Assembly (NCBI GenBank): GCA_951640165.1
Contig: OX621251.1
Location: 29,474,893-29,538,892, forward strand
Length of the DNA: 64,000 bases
Direction: 5' to 3'
Source of the DNA: Pseudoips prasinana
Lineage: Eukaryota > Arthropoda > Insecta > Lepidoptera > Nolidae
Shown: positions 1 to 10,118 of the stretch, one piece after another
Layout: each line of letters starts with the position of its first letter
How positions within the stretch are numbered: the stretch's first letter is position 1
Notes under the pieces: generated by a model
Databases searched by the model: none
Seen by the model: the letters and a program-made list of their open reading frames with translations, nothing else
Told to the model about the DNA's origin: nothing
Program-made: the position numbers and the translations under genes

Positions 1-289
1 CACTTCCTCTGTTTAAAAAACTCTTAAAAGAATATTATCTAACAACACTCTGAACGCCATTTTGTGTATTTATGTATGTTTGTATTCATATGTATATATA
101 CACATATATAATTATAATTATTTATTTATATATATATATATTTATTTATTTATATTATTTTATTGACTTCGTAATATTCAAATAAATTTTCTGCTATTGA
201 ATGTACCTTCGGTATATTCATTCATCTTTTGTTCTGTACACCACCTACTACCCCCGTCTTTCTATTCACTAACAGTTCTGGTCCATTCA

Positions 290-417
290 TCGGTTGCCTG
301 GAAGAGATCGCTTTTAGCGATAAGGCCGCCACTTGTACTATTTCCATTTTAATGTAATTTTTTACTCTAAGTTTATGTCTTTGGTGTGCAATAAAGAGTT
401 ATCTATCTATCTAAATA
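290..417 (+). repeat. LINE 3' end (GGCCGCC family)
   Basis: Contains CGGTTGCCTGGAAGAGATCG, GATAAGGCCGCC and AATAAAGAGTTATCTATC in order. A second copy with the same order of motifs lies at 62800-62935. The AATAAAG plus a (TATC) tail marks the 3' end of a non-LTR retrotransposon, heavily 5'-truncated. Confidence 0.55.
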
Positions 418-499
418 ATAATCATACAAATTATTTCTGTGTAAAAGATGGAGAAGGAAAATTTTATCAAATCCCATTCATACGAATTGTGGATAATCT

Positions 500-797
500 A
501 TACATATAATAAAATCGTAGGAAAGTCGAAACTGTACATTGAATATTTTTGTAAATGATACTTGGGGCGTGATCTACAATATATATCCAAGCCAAAATTA
601 TAGTTTTTAAAATTTGTGTCCAGGATAAACTCAAAAAGTACAGCATGGGTTTACTTGAAATTTTGCATGAATATTACTAAGAGGTCGGGTCAACATATAG
701 GCTATATATTATCACGCTATCACCTACAGGGGATGAGCTGTGATAATTTATAAAATATTACGCGGGTAATACCGTGGGGCACAGTTAGTTGCCAATA
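500..797 (+). mobile_element. Non-autonomous Helitron-type repeat, long form
   Basis: Starts near TAATAAAATCGTAGGAAAG and ends with the GC hairpin ACGCGGGTAATACCGTGGGG followed by CACAGTTAGT, a mutated CTAGT end. Same family as 1080-1397, 1681-2010, 30650-30920, 43080-43397 and 52580-52885. Assignment to Helitrons rests on the terminal hairpin plus CTAG and the analogous end of the helicase-bearing element at 6094. Confidence 0.6.
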
Positions 798-799
798 AA

Positions 800-1075
800 A
801 ACGATACCGTTGAAAACCCCACTCAGATAATATGTAGTAAAATATAAATTTCAATAATTAAACTTAAAAATAATCTCCTTGACAATAACTTAATACAAGC
901 TAGCTAAATATTACTACTATTATAAAATAAATTTTATAAATGTTTTAACAATCCGTGTACATAAATATCTATAATAAGTAACTAGAAATAATCACTGTAT
1001 TACTACAAACATGTTCCGACTATTTACAAGCGCTTTTTTAAAGTCTACGTGAATAAAATCGTTTTTTATTTATTA
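800..1075 (+). repeat. LINE 3' UTR family (AAGCGC...GTGAATAAAA)
   Basis: Holds ACAAACATGTTC, ATTTACAAGCGC and TCTACGTGAATAAAA followed by a T/A-rich tail. Matching copies lie at 19212-19490 (+), 44580-44757 (+) and 5945-6075 (-). The AATAAA just before the tail suggests this is the 3' end of a non-LTR element. Confidence 0.5.
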
Positions 1076-1079
1076 TTGA

Positions 1080-1397
1080 CTAGCTGTGCCCTGCGGTTTT
1101 ACCCGCGTTTCTATAAATTTTCACAGGTCCTCCCCCGTAGATTATAGCGTGATAATATGTAGCCTATATGTTGACCCGACCTCTTAGAAATTTTCCTGCA
1201 AAATTTGAAGTAAATCCATGCAGTACTTTTTGAGTTTAGCCCGGACATACATACAGACAAACAGATAAATAGACAAAAATTCTAAAGACTATATTTTTGG
1301 CTTCGATATCGGTAGAAGATCACGCTCCAGGTATCCTTTTTAAAAAATATTCAATGTACAGTTTTGACTTTCCTACGATTTTATTATATTTATAGAT
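1080..1397 (-). mobile_element. Non-autonomous Helitron-type repeat, long form
   Basis: Begins ACTAGCTGTGCCCTGCGG with the hairpin GCGGTTTTACCCGC, and runs to TTTCCTACGATTTTATTATA. Minus-strand copy of the family described at 500-797, better preserved at its 3' end. Confidence 0.65.
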
Positions 1398-1680
1398 TAA
1401 CCCACTATACGAATAATTTCCGTTTAAAAGATAGGGAAGGAAAATTTTATCAAATCCCATTCATAAGAATTGTGAATAATAAGGTATTAATTTCGTACAG
1501 TATAAACTTTAATACCTTTAACCTAGATTAGGTAAGATTAATAAAAGTACATCTTTTATTTATATTTGTAGATAGCCGAGTTTCCGGTGCACAATCTTAT
1601 CTGTGTTGTTTCAAGGTTTCGCCTTGAAATAGCTTGGAATGACAGTACATTTGCAGAGGAGGGGATAAATATATAGGAAA

Positions 1681-2010
1681 CTAGCTGTGCCTCGCGGTTT
1701 TATCCGTGTTAAATTTTATAAATTATCATAGCTCCTCCCCCGTAGGTGATAGCGTGATAATATGTAGCCTATATGTTGGCCCGACCTCTTAGTAATACTT
1801 ATGCAAAATTTGAAGTAAATCCGTGCAGTACTTTTTGAGTTTAGCCCGGACATACATACAGACAAACAGACACACAGACAAAAATTCTAAAAGCTATATT
1901 TTTGGCTTCGATATCGGTTGTAGATCACGCCCCAAGTATCTTTGTAAAAAATATTCAATGTACAGTTTTGACTTTCTTACGATTTTATTATATGTATAGA
2001 TTAGGTATAA
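1681..2010 (-). mobile_element. Non-autonomous Helitron-type repeat, long form
   Basis: Starts CTAGCTGTGCCTCGCGG and ends in CTTACGATTTTATTATATG. About 330 bp and collinear with 1080-1397. Abuts the LINE fragment at 2011. Confidence 0.65.
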
Positions 2011-2262
2011 GTCACCGTCTAAATTAGTAACATGTCTAGGTGGGGACTGTCGGACTATATTTGCGGAACATCGATCCAATCCATGGCCCATCTAACTGCT
2101 TGCCTAGCCTGCCCTGCCACATGTTCATGGCAGGATCTTAGAAATGCCACGAGCAGGGCAATCAGTATGGCCACGTTCTTGGGCCACAAAAATTTAACGA
2201 GTTGGCCATCGAAACGCTACGAAGAAGAATTAGTAATAATAATAATATTATAATAATAATTT
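2011..2262 (+). pseudogene. LINE ORF2 C-terminal fragment
   Basis: Plus-strand reading shows RWGLSDYICGTSIQSMAHL followed by CPATCSWQDLRNATSRAIS. This is the HxWGL..C.C...M.HL..C layout of the zinc-finger tail at the end of jockey/I-group retrotransposon proteins. It ends in a (AAT)n tail at 2236-2262. Its 5' part is cut by the Helitron-type repeat at 1681-2010. Confidence 0.5.
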
Positions 2263-2561
2263 ATTTCCAAAAACTTAATTCTAGTTTACAAAATACTTAT
2301 GTTTAGCTAAAATATTTTATAACATACAAATAAATTAGGCATCTGTAACCGAACTAGGCAGAGCCTGTATCTCGGTTATCAGCACCAATCCCTATGATAT
2401 ATATATATTATTTATATATATGTATTATTTACAGATTTGCACTTACTATTTAAAAAATTTAAACACTAATTAAATATACTTATTATTAATTATAAAAATG
2501 TAAGATGGCATACCTTTTTGGATAATAATAATGTACTCCTGGTCCTGAAATGACGACTGAC

Positions 2562-2815
2562 GGGCCTGTTGGTGTGGTTGGCAAATACTTGCTTTTCACG
2601 CCGGAGGTCGCGGGTTCGATTCCCACCCTGGACAGATATTTGTGTGCATGAACATGTCTTTTTGTCCTGAATCTGGGTGTAATTATCTATATAAGTATGT
2701 ATTAACAAAAGAAATGTAGTATATCACATATCTGGTTTCCATAGTACAAGCTCTGCTTAGTTTGGGAACAGATGGCCGTGTGTAAATAATGTCCCAGGAT
2801 ATTATTATTATATGT
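2562..2815 (+). mobile_element. tRNA-derived SINE, family 1
   Basis: The head resembles a tRNA with pol III box A (TTGGTGTGGTTGGC) and box B (GGTTCGATTCC). The body CAGATATTTGTGTGCATGAA runs to GGATATTATTATTA. Other copies: 20375-20613 (-), 24973-25212 (-), 55481-55712 (-) and the split copy at 31549-32705. Confidence 0.7.
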
Positions 2816-2824
2816 ATATAATCC

Positions 2825-3040
2825 TTGTATATTGACTTGGCTGCGAGTCAACATGGAGACACACACAAGTGCACTTCCTCTTTCCTCACTCTCATGATCC
2901 AATGAGACGGCTAGCCGATACGACCGAAAAAAGGTGAAGGTACAAAACCGACGGCTATACGTGCTCTACGAGGCAAGAGAATGTATCACCGCCGTGTTTT
3001 GTGCAACTACGAAGTCGCGGGGAGGCTCATCCTATTGAGA
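2825..3040 (-). repeat. Worn SINE family 4 fragment
   Basis: CACAAGTGCACTTCCTCTTT and the following segments match the order in 53290-53640 and 54484-54780 but with many changes. No tRNA-like head remains. Confidence 0.35.
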
Positions 3041-3349
3041 ACCGAGGAGGGTATTTGATCAATACGAATGTAACGGTCATTGAAGTGGAGTACTCATGTA
3101 TGGCAAAAACAGTTGCCCAAAATATCATAGTTGGCAAAAACTTTTTTTAAAACCACTTATTCTAAATCGAACTCCATTTATGTATATGTAAAAATTATTA
3201 ATAAATGTTGTTGATTGTACCTTGTTGCGTAAATTTTAAAAATATGTGTACCTACTTTCATTTATTATCACAATAATTATGTTGCCTGTATTATTATATC
3301 GATATTCATTTTACACACACAAATACTTTACCTTTACTGTGCTTTTGAT

Positions 3350-3495
3350 GATTGGTCGAGGTAACAACCCATCGATCAAATGTACCATCGAAGAAAAGAC
3401 CCGTCGAGGAAGAGATCCTTCGAGGTAACGAACCATCGGTGAAGTGTACCGTCGAGGTAGAGACATCGAGGTAATGACCATCGAGGTAAAGTCAT
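3350..3495. repeat. Degenerate minisatellite, CATCGAGGTAA motif
   Basis: At least six spaced, imperfect copies of a (C/G)(A/T)TCGAGGTAA-like motif, often followed by GACC or AACC. Some spell CATCGAAGAAAAGACC or CGTCGAGGAAGAGATC. Unit length is irregular, about 16-32 nt. Confidence 0.5.
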
Positions 3496-3499
3496 TCGA

Positions 3500-4330
3500 A
3501 CTAGAGTATCAAACTCGTTCATTTCTCGCATGCTCTCAAGTTTTTTGGGAAGTCAGTAAGCCTAAAAAGGGTAGCCCCCCTAAAACAGATAAGCTTGTTA
3601 GTGTGCATATTATGACTATGAGTATTATTGAAAATGTACCAGTGCGGTACGGTGGCGTGACTGTCGACCAATCATAGGCAGGCGGCTCCGTGCTTTGAAG
3701 GAAAAATAAAAAAAAATTGTCGTGTTCACTAAAACAAATAGAAGTATGGTAACTCGAAATACTCTAATATTGTGTGGAATATATTTAATTAAGTTTTGTG
3801 TAGTAAATTTGCGCGGAATATGTTTCTAAATTTCCAAAAATCGTGATTTTCTGCATTTTGTTTTCAGGTAATGGCGGTTGAATATAAACACATGCTTTAG
3901 GGCATAGCATGGTAGTTTGGATGCTTGAGAAGAAGTTTTAATAAAGTTTTGTTTTCGTTTAATTCTAGATGGTTAACAAATAGAAAACTTAAACTTCTAA
4001 TGCATAGTAGGACGAGGGAGTCAAGAAACTTACCATGGAAGAAGTATAAACTTATCCACGTCACAGCGGCATTAGTGCGCAAAAGCTCCTCATCTCTGCT
4101 ACGTCGCCGCGTCGTATGCGCGCCAGCCCCAACATCATTCTTAAAACGTTGGTCGATAGGTGGGACTCTCCGATCTTGGCAAGGTGGGTACGACTGCACG
4201 CAGTCAAGTAGACATTTCCCAGAGTCGGCGGGCTCTGCCACCATGCTCACGCAGCAAGAAATATTTTTATACTAACACTAGTTTATAAGTGGTCATTGTA
4301 ACTAACACATATGGAATTTATTTTGAATTA
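3500..4330. other. No supported gene
   Basis: Open frames on both strands at about 3900-4275 overlap each other and match no family I recognise. The segment ends in (ATT)n at 4325-4345, so it may be an old retroelement 3' end. Confidence 0.3.
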
Positions 4331-4539
4331 AATTATTATTATTATTAAAAAAGAATGGCCGAAGAAGAAACTCGAAAAGTATACAACTATTTTTACGGAG
4401 ATTCAGGAACTCGAGTTTCTCGAATAAGTATATGTTTTAGGTGGATGGTTTGATTTTTGGATATACCAAAAAACAATATGCTGGAGCAAACAATATGAAC
4501 GTACAATATGAATGTGAAGATTGTCACAAATTATACCGC

Positions 4540-5087
4540 ATCTACACAAAAACGTAAGGCCCAAGAAGCTGAAATACTAACAAGCACACCAGTAAAAGAG
4601 AAACAATGAGAAAAATAAAATTAGAAGAATCGTCATCATCATCATATCAACCGAAAGACGTCCACTGCTGGACAAAGGCCTCCCCCAAAGATCTCCACAA
4701 TTGCCGGTGTTGCGCTATCCGCATCCAGCTATTTCCAGCGACCCGCACAAGATCATCGGTCCATCTTGTAGGGGGCCTGCCCACGCTGCGTCTTCCGGTT
4801 CGTGGTCGCCACTCGAGAACCTGCCCCAGCGGCCGTCGGCTCTACGAGCTATGTGCCCTGCCCACTGCCACTTCAGCTTGGCAATTCTTAAATGAGAAGA
4901 ATAAACTTACTAAAACTCAGCTTAAGGCAGTGAAGTAAAATCTAAAGGTACCTAGCATAAGTAAAAAACAAATATGGCGATAAGGAATCGAAAGAAATAA
5001 CAGCTTCTTGTAGTAATACCAACAAGAAACAGCTAACATCAGAACTTGGACCAAAAAACAGGAAAAATGACTAAATACGCCCGCTTA
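4540..5087 (+). pseudogene. Pogo/jerky-type transposase C-terminus, copy 1
   Basis: AAACGTAAGGCCCAAGAAGC encodes KRKAQEAEILTSTPVKE, the basic linker typical of pogo/CENP-B-type DDE transposases just before their C-terminal zinc finger. After the antisense LINE piece (4632-4895) the segment resumes with CAGCTTCTTGTAGTAATACC, matching copy 2, and stops at TTA 5085-5087 where a MITE is inserted. It continues at 5340-5363. Frames are broken. Confidence 0.5.
4632..4895 (-). pseudogene. LINE ORF2 C-terminal fragment, antisense
   Basis: The minus strand reads LKWQWAGHIARRADGRWG, then in a shifted frame VLEWRPRTGRRSVGRPPTRW followed by TDDLVRVAG and [13 protein letters not shown], ending in (GAT)n. 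This is the conserved end of a widespread insect endonuclease-type non-LTR retrotransposon. One frameshift. Inserted into the pogo fragment. Related pieces: 47020-47240 and 49750-49950. Confidence 0.7.
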
Positions 5088-5336
5088 GGCTGATTTCAGA
5101 GTGACGCGCACGGCACGCGCCGGAGGCCAGCGCGTCTCAACAGCGGCGCGTGCGAGACGCGTCACTCTGAAACGCTAGCTGCTAGTAGAGGAGCTCGGGC
5201 AGCGCTGGCCGACGGCGCGCGTGTCACCGGCGGCGCGTTTGAACTGCGTGACTATGAAACGCAACTACTAGCTAGTGTAATTGTAAGCGCGCGCGTTTGG
5301 ACGGCGCCGCTCGCCGGCGCGACTCTGAAACCAGCC
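5088..5336. mobile_element. GC-rich MITE, TTA target duplication
   Basis: 249 bp, far more GC-rich than its surroundings. TIRs are GGCTGATTTCAGAGTGACGC and, inverted at the right, GGCTGGTTTCAGAGTCGCGC. It is flanked by TTA at 5085-5087 and 5337-5339. The neighbouring pogo copy 2 shows the uninterrupted site (CGCTTAGTCTG), which fixes the borders. A 3-bp TTA duplication is typical of PIF/Harbinger-type elements (family knowledge). Confidence 0.8.
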
Positions 5337-5360
5337 TTAGTCCCTTCTGAGTCATATACT

Positions 5361-5699
5361 CATACACGAAAACGTAAGGCCCAAAAAGGCTGAATACTAA
5401 CCAGTACACCAGTAAAAGAAGAACGAAAAGAAAATAAGAAGAAGAAACTTACTACCACCCAGCTCAAATTTAAAGCAACCTAGTACTTATGTGGCGATAA
5501 GGTGAATAAAACGAAAAAAAAGCTTCTTGTGGTAATTCCAAGCTCCCAGCTAAGATCGGAACGTGGACCAGAAAACAGTGAAAATGACGTAGCTGAATAC
5601 GCTTGCTTAGTCTGTGCTGAGTCATATACTGATCCACCTCTAGAATACTGGATGAGGTGTGATGATTGCAATATGTGGGCTATAATATTTATTAATTAG
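5361..5699 (+). pseudogene. Pogo/jerky-type transposase C-terminus, copy 2
   Basis: Repeats the start of copy 1 (RKRKAQK..ILTSTPVKEE) and reads on to RGPENSENDVAEYACLVC and WMRCDDCNMWA. The C-x2-C..W..C-x2-C-x2-WA layout is the PHD-like zinc finger at the end of many jerky/pogo transposases. Frames are broken after KKKK, so it is not functional. Confidence 0.55.
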
Positions 5700-5779
5700 T
5701 GCAATGGGCCGGTTGGCGCGGTAATTGCTTGCCTTTCGTCGTTCATTATATTTTATATTATATTAAGTAAACATTTAGT

Positions 5780-5945
5780 ATTGTACTAGTACTACCCCTG
5801 TCCGTGCGTGACTTCCAGGGTTGACAACTGAAAACCAGCGCTAGGTGTAACCCACCTAGCTAGTGCTGAGGTGGTGACCCTTTCGGCAGAACATGCAAGA
5901 ATCTTAATAAAATAAAATAAAATAAATAAATAAAAATAAAAAAGG
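5780..5945 (+). repeat. Retroelement 3' end with A-rich tail
   Basis: CTGTCCGTGCGTGACTTCC followed by GGTGGTGACCCTTTCGGCAG and (AATAAA)n. Looks like a LINE 3' UTR and tail. It directly abuts the reverse-oriented repeat at 5945. Confidence 0.4.
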
Positions 5946-6075
5946 TTTTTATTCACGTAGACTTTAAAAAAGCGCTTGTAAATAGTCAGAACATGTTTGT
6001 AGTAATATAGTTGTATACATTATTATTTCTAGTAACATAGATATTTAGGTACCTACACATTGTATGAAAACATTT
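5945..6075 (-). repeat. LINE 3' UTR family (AAGCGC...GTGAATAAAA)
   Basis: Reverse complement of the sequence at 800-1075 and 44580-44757: GGTTTTTATTCACGTAGAC, then AAGCGCTTGTAAATAGTC. Confidence 0.55.
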
Positions 6076-6093
6076 ATTAAATTTATTTTATTA

Positions 6094-7250
6094 CTAGCTG
6101 TGCCCGCGACTTCGTTCGCGTGGATGTCGGAACTTGACAATGTATTTTTTAGCGTAAAGCGCTGTGGGAAGATACCGATACAATTTTTTTTAAGTTTTTT
6201 TAGTGCTTCTATATTTTGCCTGTGGAACCGTCTGGAGCGTACACAAAAACGTTATTGGGGTTGTTTACGCGTGAAAGAGCTACCTATAGTTGACCATGGG
6301 AAAAGCATCCAATACTTAAGGTCCACCCCCGCAACGGATAATGTCTGGCCCTGAGCTTTATTAATCGGCATGGCATAACAGAGACTGACTGGGAATTGCA
6401 CTGGTTTGAAAGAGAAAGGAAAGTTTTTAGGAATTATAGGTATCATTGGAATAAAAACAATATCACCGGCGCTGCAACCTGTTAATATTTCAGCTTCGAT
6501 AATGTTTTGCTGCAGATTTGTGACTGAGCCGAGTGCCGTTACAAAGTTTGGGAGGACATACATTTCTGAGGAGAATTATTGGTACACGGATTTTAAAAAC
6601 TATATTGTGGGCTGGAAGTCCGGGTGTGCTGAGGGAATCTAAAAATTCTACCAGGTAGTGCGTGGCGTCATCTTCTTCCATAACTGTATTTATTGAGCTA
6701 TATTCTTTACTATTCCCGGACGCATGAGTCTATATTTTGAAATTAATTGCCGCAGCTTGGTCATTGCGGGGAGTCAAAATAGCTCGCTGACATAGCCAAG
6801 AACCAGCTTGATTTCCCATGTTTGTGGTTTGTGGTCTCCGTACACAGAAAAAATTAGCTCCTGCTGTGATGTAACGTAAGAGCAGAGATTGCCAATCAAA
6901 ATAACTTCCATCTTCTTGTACGGGGTATGTGCCATCGCCTATTTTTTACAATAAATTGGCAAACTCCTTTTCACATTTTAGCAGCCTCTGACTGATCGGG
7001 CTCCCTCCTATGCTTATAACTATCTCTTGAATAGCCAATAAGGACCTGTTGTGACAAATTTCACGTACCCTGTCAGGAATTTCTCCATCAGTATTTAGTT
7101 GTACATGTCTCATAAAATCTTCAGCAAACTTGTCTTGGTACTTTTGCCATAACTGATTAGCACCCGATAACGCACAAAAGGTCAAAAAGATGGCAAACAC
7201 CAATGCCAAATACCAATTTTCATGCTTTTCACTTAAAAAATTACACACTT
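6094..7250 (-). pseudogene. Decayed Helitron: Pif1-like helicase and 3' terminus
   Basis: Helitrons are rolling-circle transposons whose Rep-helicase protein ends in a Pif1-like helicase. Read from 7250 down, the minus strand gives LSGANQLWQKYQDKFAEDF, ILTPRNDQAAAIN, YSSINTVMEEDDATHYLVEF, VPIILLRNVCPPKLCNGTRL, FPVSLCYAMPINKAQGQTL and VNNPNNVFVYAPDGST. These are helicase blocks in the right order, including the NKAQGQTL motif, but in several frames. The 3' end is a hairpin CGCGAACGAAGTCGCG followed by GGCACAG and CTAG (complement of 6094-6097), the expected Helitron terminus. The Rep domain and 5' end are missing. Confidence 0.8.
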
Positions 7251-7500
7251 TTCATACAAACTTACATCCCCTGTTTTACGCCCTGGGGGTTGGAATTTCC
7301 AAAAATTCTAAAATATTTATTTTTATTTTTAGCTGAACTACTAAATATAAGTTTCAATGCCTTTAACTTCAAAAATGACGGATTTTCATACAATCTTTCA
7401 TTCTCTATTTTACCCCCTTAGGGTAAGTATTTCCAAAAACCCTTCCTTAGTGAATGCATACGTCATAAAAAGTACCTACCGGCAAAATTTCAAGTCTCTA
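7240..7500. repeat. Internal sequence of Helitron-type repeat, two copies
   Basis: Two similar blocks, at 7244-7320 and 7388-7450, each read TTCATACAA(A/T)CTT followed by CATCCCC/TTCTCTA, TTTTAC and a C/G-rich CCCT..GGG, then TTTCCAAAAA. A related block lies at 36370-36600. Non-coding. Confidence 0.4.
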
Positions 7501-8416
7501 ACCCCAACCGTTCAGGCCTTAGGGGTGATCCTCGATCACAGGCTAAACTTCAGGGAGCACCCGCGGACCGTTCGCAGTCGGGCCGCATTTGCTCTTGGTC
7601 GATTACACTGCCTCTTGAATGCACACAGTAAAATGTCCCTTGTTAACAAGGTGAGAATTTACAAGACGTGCATTTGACCGATAATGACGTACGCGAGCCC
7701 GGTGTTCGCACACGCCAGTCACAGTTCCCTATACCGACTCCAAACGCTTCAGAATCGGTTCATGCGGCGCGCCGTGGGCGCACCATGGTACGTCCGTAAT
7801 AAAAACCTACACGCCGATCTCCAACTGCCTACCATCAAGCAGTGGATGAAGCAGGCGTCAAAAACATACTTTGACTCGGCCACTCACCATCCAAACCATT
7901 TGGTGGTAAAGGCGGTCAAGTACACCCCATCGCGCTTCTCACGTAAGCACCGTCGTCCCAGGATCGTCTTGGACGAACCGGACGACGAGATTACTACTTA
8001 CCTTGAACAAGTCAAAACCATTAGAAACTCCCGTGACACTATACACAAACCGATCATTCGTACTCGTCGGACGAGAGTACGACCGCGAACGCGTCGCGAC
8101 CACCAACGCCCTCCATGGCCCTTAGTTTGCATATCGTATCGATAAAAAGCCCCCCACAACGCGGACGGGGGGCCACGTCATGTCATTAACGTAGAGCGAA
8201 AGTTGCACAAAACTCCCTAAAATGATGATCTCTGCCCTCTCCCCGCCAGTAATCGCCCAGAGTCGAGATTCGAACCCCACAGGGGGTGCCCTCCGGCGCG
8301 GGTTACTTAATTTCTAGACGGCTCGAGCCCTCTGCTCGCCTCTATAGTCCAGTGAAGCAGTGAAAGCCTCCTAGGCTAACTGTAGCGTCAGGTAATAAAA
8401 AAAAAAAAAAAAAAAA
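7440..8416 (+). pseudogene. Jockey-type LINE, 5'-truncated RT C-terminus
   Basis: From about 7495 the frame reads ALGVILDHRLNFREHPRTV, then LLNAHSKMSLVNKVRIYKTC, a TGA, and MTYASPVFAHASHSSLYRLQ, with QNRFMRRAVGAPWYVRN and LHADLQLPTIKQWM following. This is the thumb and C-terminal domain of jockey-clade reverse transcriptases. The single in-frame TGA at 7677-7679 replaces an expected CGA (Arg), a likely CpG decay. A 3' UTR with GGACGGGGGGCC and a poly(A) tail at 8397-8416 follow. Transcript-derived and dead. Confidence 0.85.
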
Positions 8417-8744
8417 TGTGCGTTGATACGTCAGTCAGTCAGTTTCCTCTTTTACATAGGTAGGTATATATTTGTGCTGAGAAAATTATGAGAGACAGGG
8501 TTTATTTACTACATTCAAATACATTCAATCGGACATGCTCAATAAAATTCGAATCGTCTGTACATTCGCGTTACAAACGCACCGACAGCACAAACTTTCG
8601 ATCAACTGACATTATAATTTAAAATTAAATTATAACAAATCCAACCTTGTACATAATTCAATTTGCCCAAAGAAAACAGAATATTTTAATAACCAATTTT
8701 GGACAACGACATACTTCTAGCCAACCAAGACCTTATTTCGAAAC

Positions 8745-9277
8745 AATGAGGGCTACCGCGTATCAATTTGCCGCTAGAGGCGCTAGCATCGCGGCAGGTC
8801 TACGAAACGTCAAAATACACTGTTTTTGTTCGGGTTACGCTGTTTATTAATAAAAACTGCGATTATAACTAAAAATTTTGGTTTAAAACTAAATAAATTA
8901 CAAAATGAGTAACAGCTCGATGACTGTAATAAATATTTGAAAAAATATTTAAAATCCTGTTAAAGTGTTTCATAGATAACATGCCGCAGTGTTGTGCAGG
9001 GACTGCACAACACTGCGGCATGCTACATGCTACATGCGGTCAAAATACACTGTTTATGTTCGGGTTACGCTGTTTATTAATAAAAACTGCGATTTTAACT
9101 AAAAATTTTGGTTTAAAACTAAATAAATTACAAAATGAGTAACAGCTCGATGACTGTAATAAATATTTTTCGTAAAAACATTCGTCGCGTCCACAATAAC
9201 AATGATTTTGATCAGCTATAGTAGACCTTCCGCGACAGTGGCGCCGACTGGTGAGCACAAAAACGGTAGCCCTCATT
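8745..9277. mobile_element. Foldback MITE with internal duplication
   Basis: TIRs start AATGAGGGCTACCG (8745-8758; inverted at 9264-9277) and stay similar over about 60 bp (TCGCGGCAGGTCTAC against TCGCGGAAGGTCTAC). Inside are two direct 130-bp copies, 8809-8938 and 9039-9168, differing at two positions, with a perfect 20-nt hairpin (8980-8999/9003-9022) between them. No coding sequence. Confidence 0.7.
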
Positions 9278-9279
9278 CA

Positions 9280-9605
9280 GAACATTCAAAACCCTACGTA
9301 ACTCATGCAATCAGCAAACACGGCTCCAAATCTTAACACAGCGAGCCAAAAGAAATGCACAGCGACATCTATAGAAATAAAAATCAACTATCAACCTAGT
9401 TCATTCAGAAAAGAGATGTCATAATATGCACAATGACATCTATCGGACAGTTAAGTAGTTCAACTATAAACATTAGTTCATCTTGAAGTAACGAAATGTG
9501 AGTTATTTTTCTTCATGATTACTTTAAAATCTAATATCTTTTTTTGATAGACAGAACCGATTGCAATAAAACAAAAACTAAATGTTACCTCAAGTTACGC
9601 TCAAT
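9280..9605. other. No gene; short worn repeats
   Basis: Contains two AATGCACAGCGACATCTAT / ATGCACAATGACATCTAT blocks about 75 bp apart (9353 and 9426), a small internal duplication. Nothing else recognised. Confidence 0.3.
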
Positions 9606-9609
9606 CGTT

Positions 9610-9672
9610 GTGTATAAAAGTTTTCCACATTGCTTTCGTATATTTTACGTGATACCCGAACATATAAATAAT
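9610..9672 (+). pseudogene. LINE fragment matching 20040-20080
   Basis: TTGCTTTCGTATATTTTACG and the following TGATACCCGAACATATAAA equal the reverse complement of 20035-20072, the start of the EN-RT linker of the minus-strand LINE. A 60-bp stray piece. Confidence 0.5.
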
Positions 9673-9959
9673 AAATAGAACCCATTTCCAGCATTTTTTG
9701 AATTTTTTGTCTGATTGTCATAAGTCATAAGTAATTTTATTTGCAGAACACAGGTGATACAGGATGGTACAATAAAATTTTAAAGTGCACTGTGTCTTAC
9801 CATCATGAGCATGCAAATATATATATTTTTTGCAAATATATATTATTATATAGTTTTCAATTTTAAGTCACAGTCACCTTTTACATTATCCAATGCTTAG
9901 TAATAATAACATGACATGCGTGCTGATATTATAACCCCAATGAGGTATACAATAAATAA
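9673..9959. other. No gene seen
   Basis: AT-rich, with no coding or repeat structure beyond short TATATA runs. Confidence 0.3.
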
Positions 9960-10118
9960 TAACAGTTCCGCGCGGGTATCCACAGCGGACGCGCGTGTCT
10001 CACTGCGCTGCGCCGTACCTGTAATCGTGTTTTGTTTACGCGGAGTGATTTATAAAAACCTTTATTTATATAACGTGAACAGGGTATCTCCTGGTAACAG
10101 GAGACCCTTAAATCAAAA

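Noticed and set aside
3897..4275. Overlapping 116-117 codon frames on both strands
   Set aside because: Mirror-image frames with no motif and no supporting signals; likely chance in worn repeat DNA.
6064..6354. Plus-strand frame with a signal-peptide-like start (FIKFILLLAVPATSFAWMS)
   Set aside because: It runs across the border of a LINE tail and a Helitron terminus; the hydrophobic stretch comes from repeat sequence, and the true coding trace here is the helicase on the other strand.
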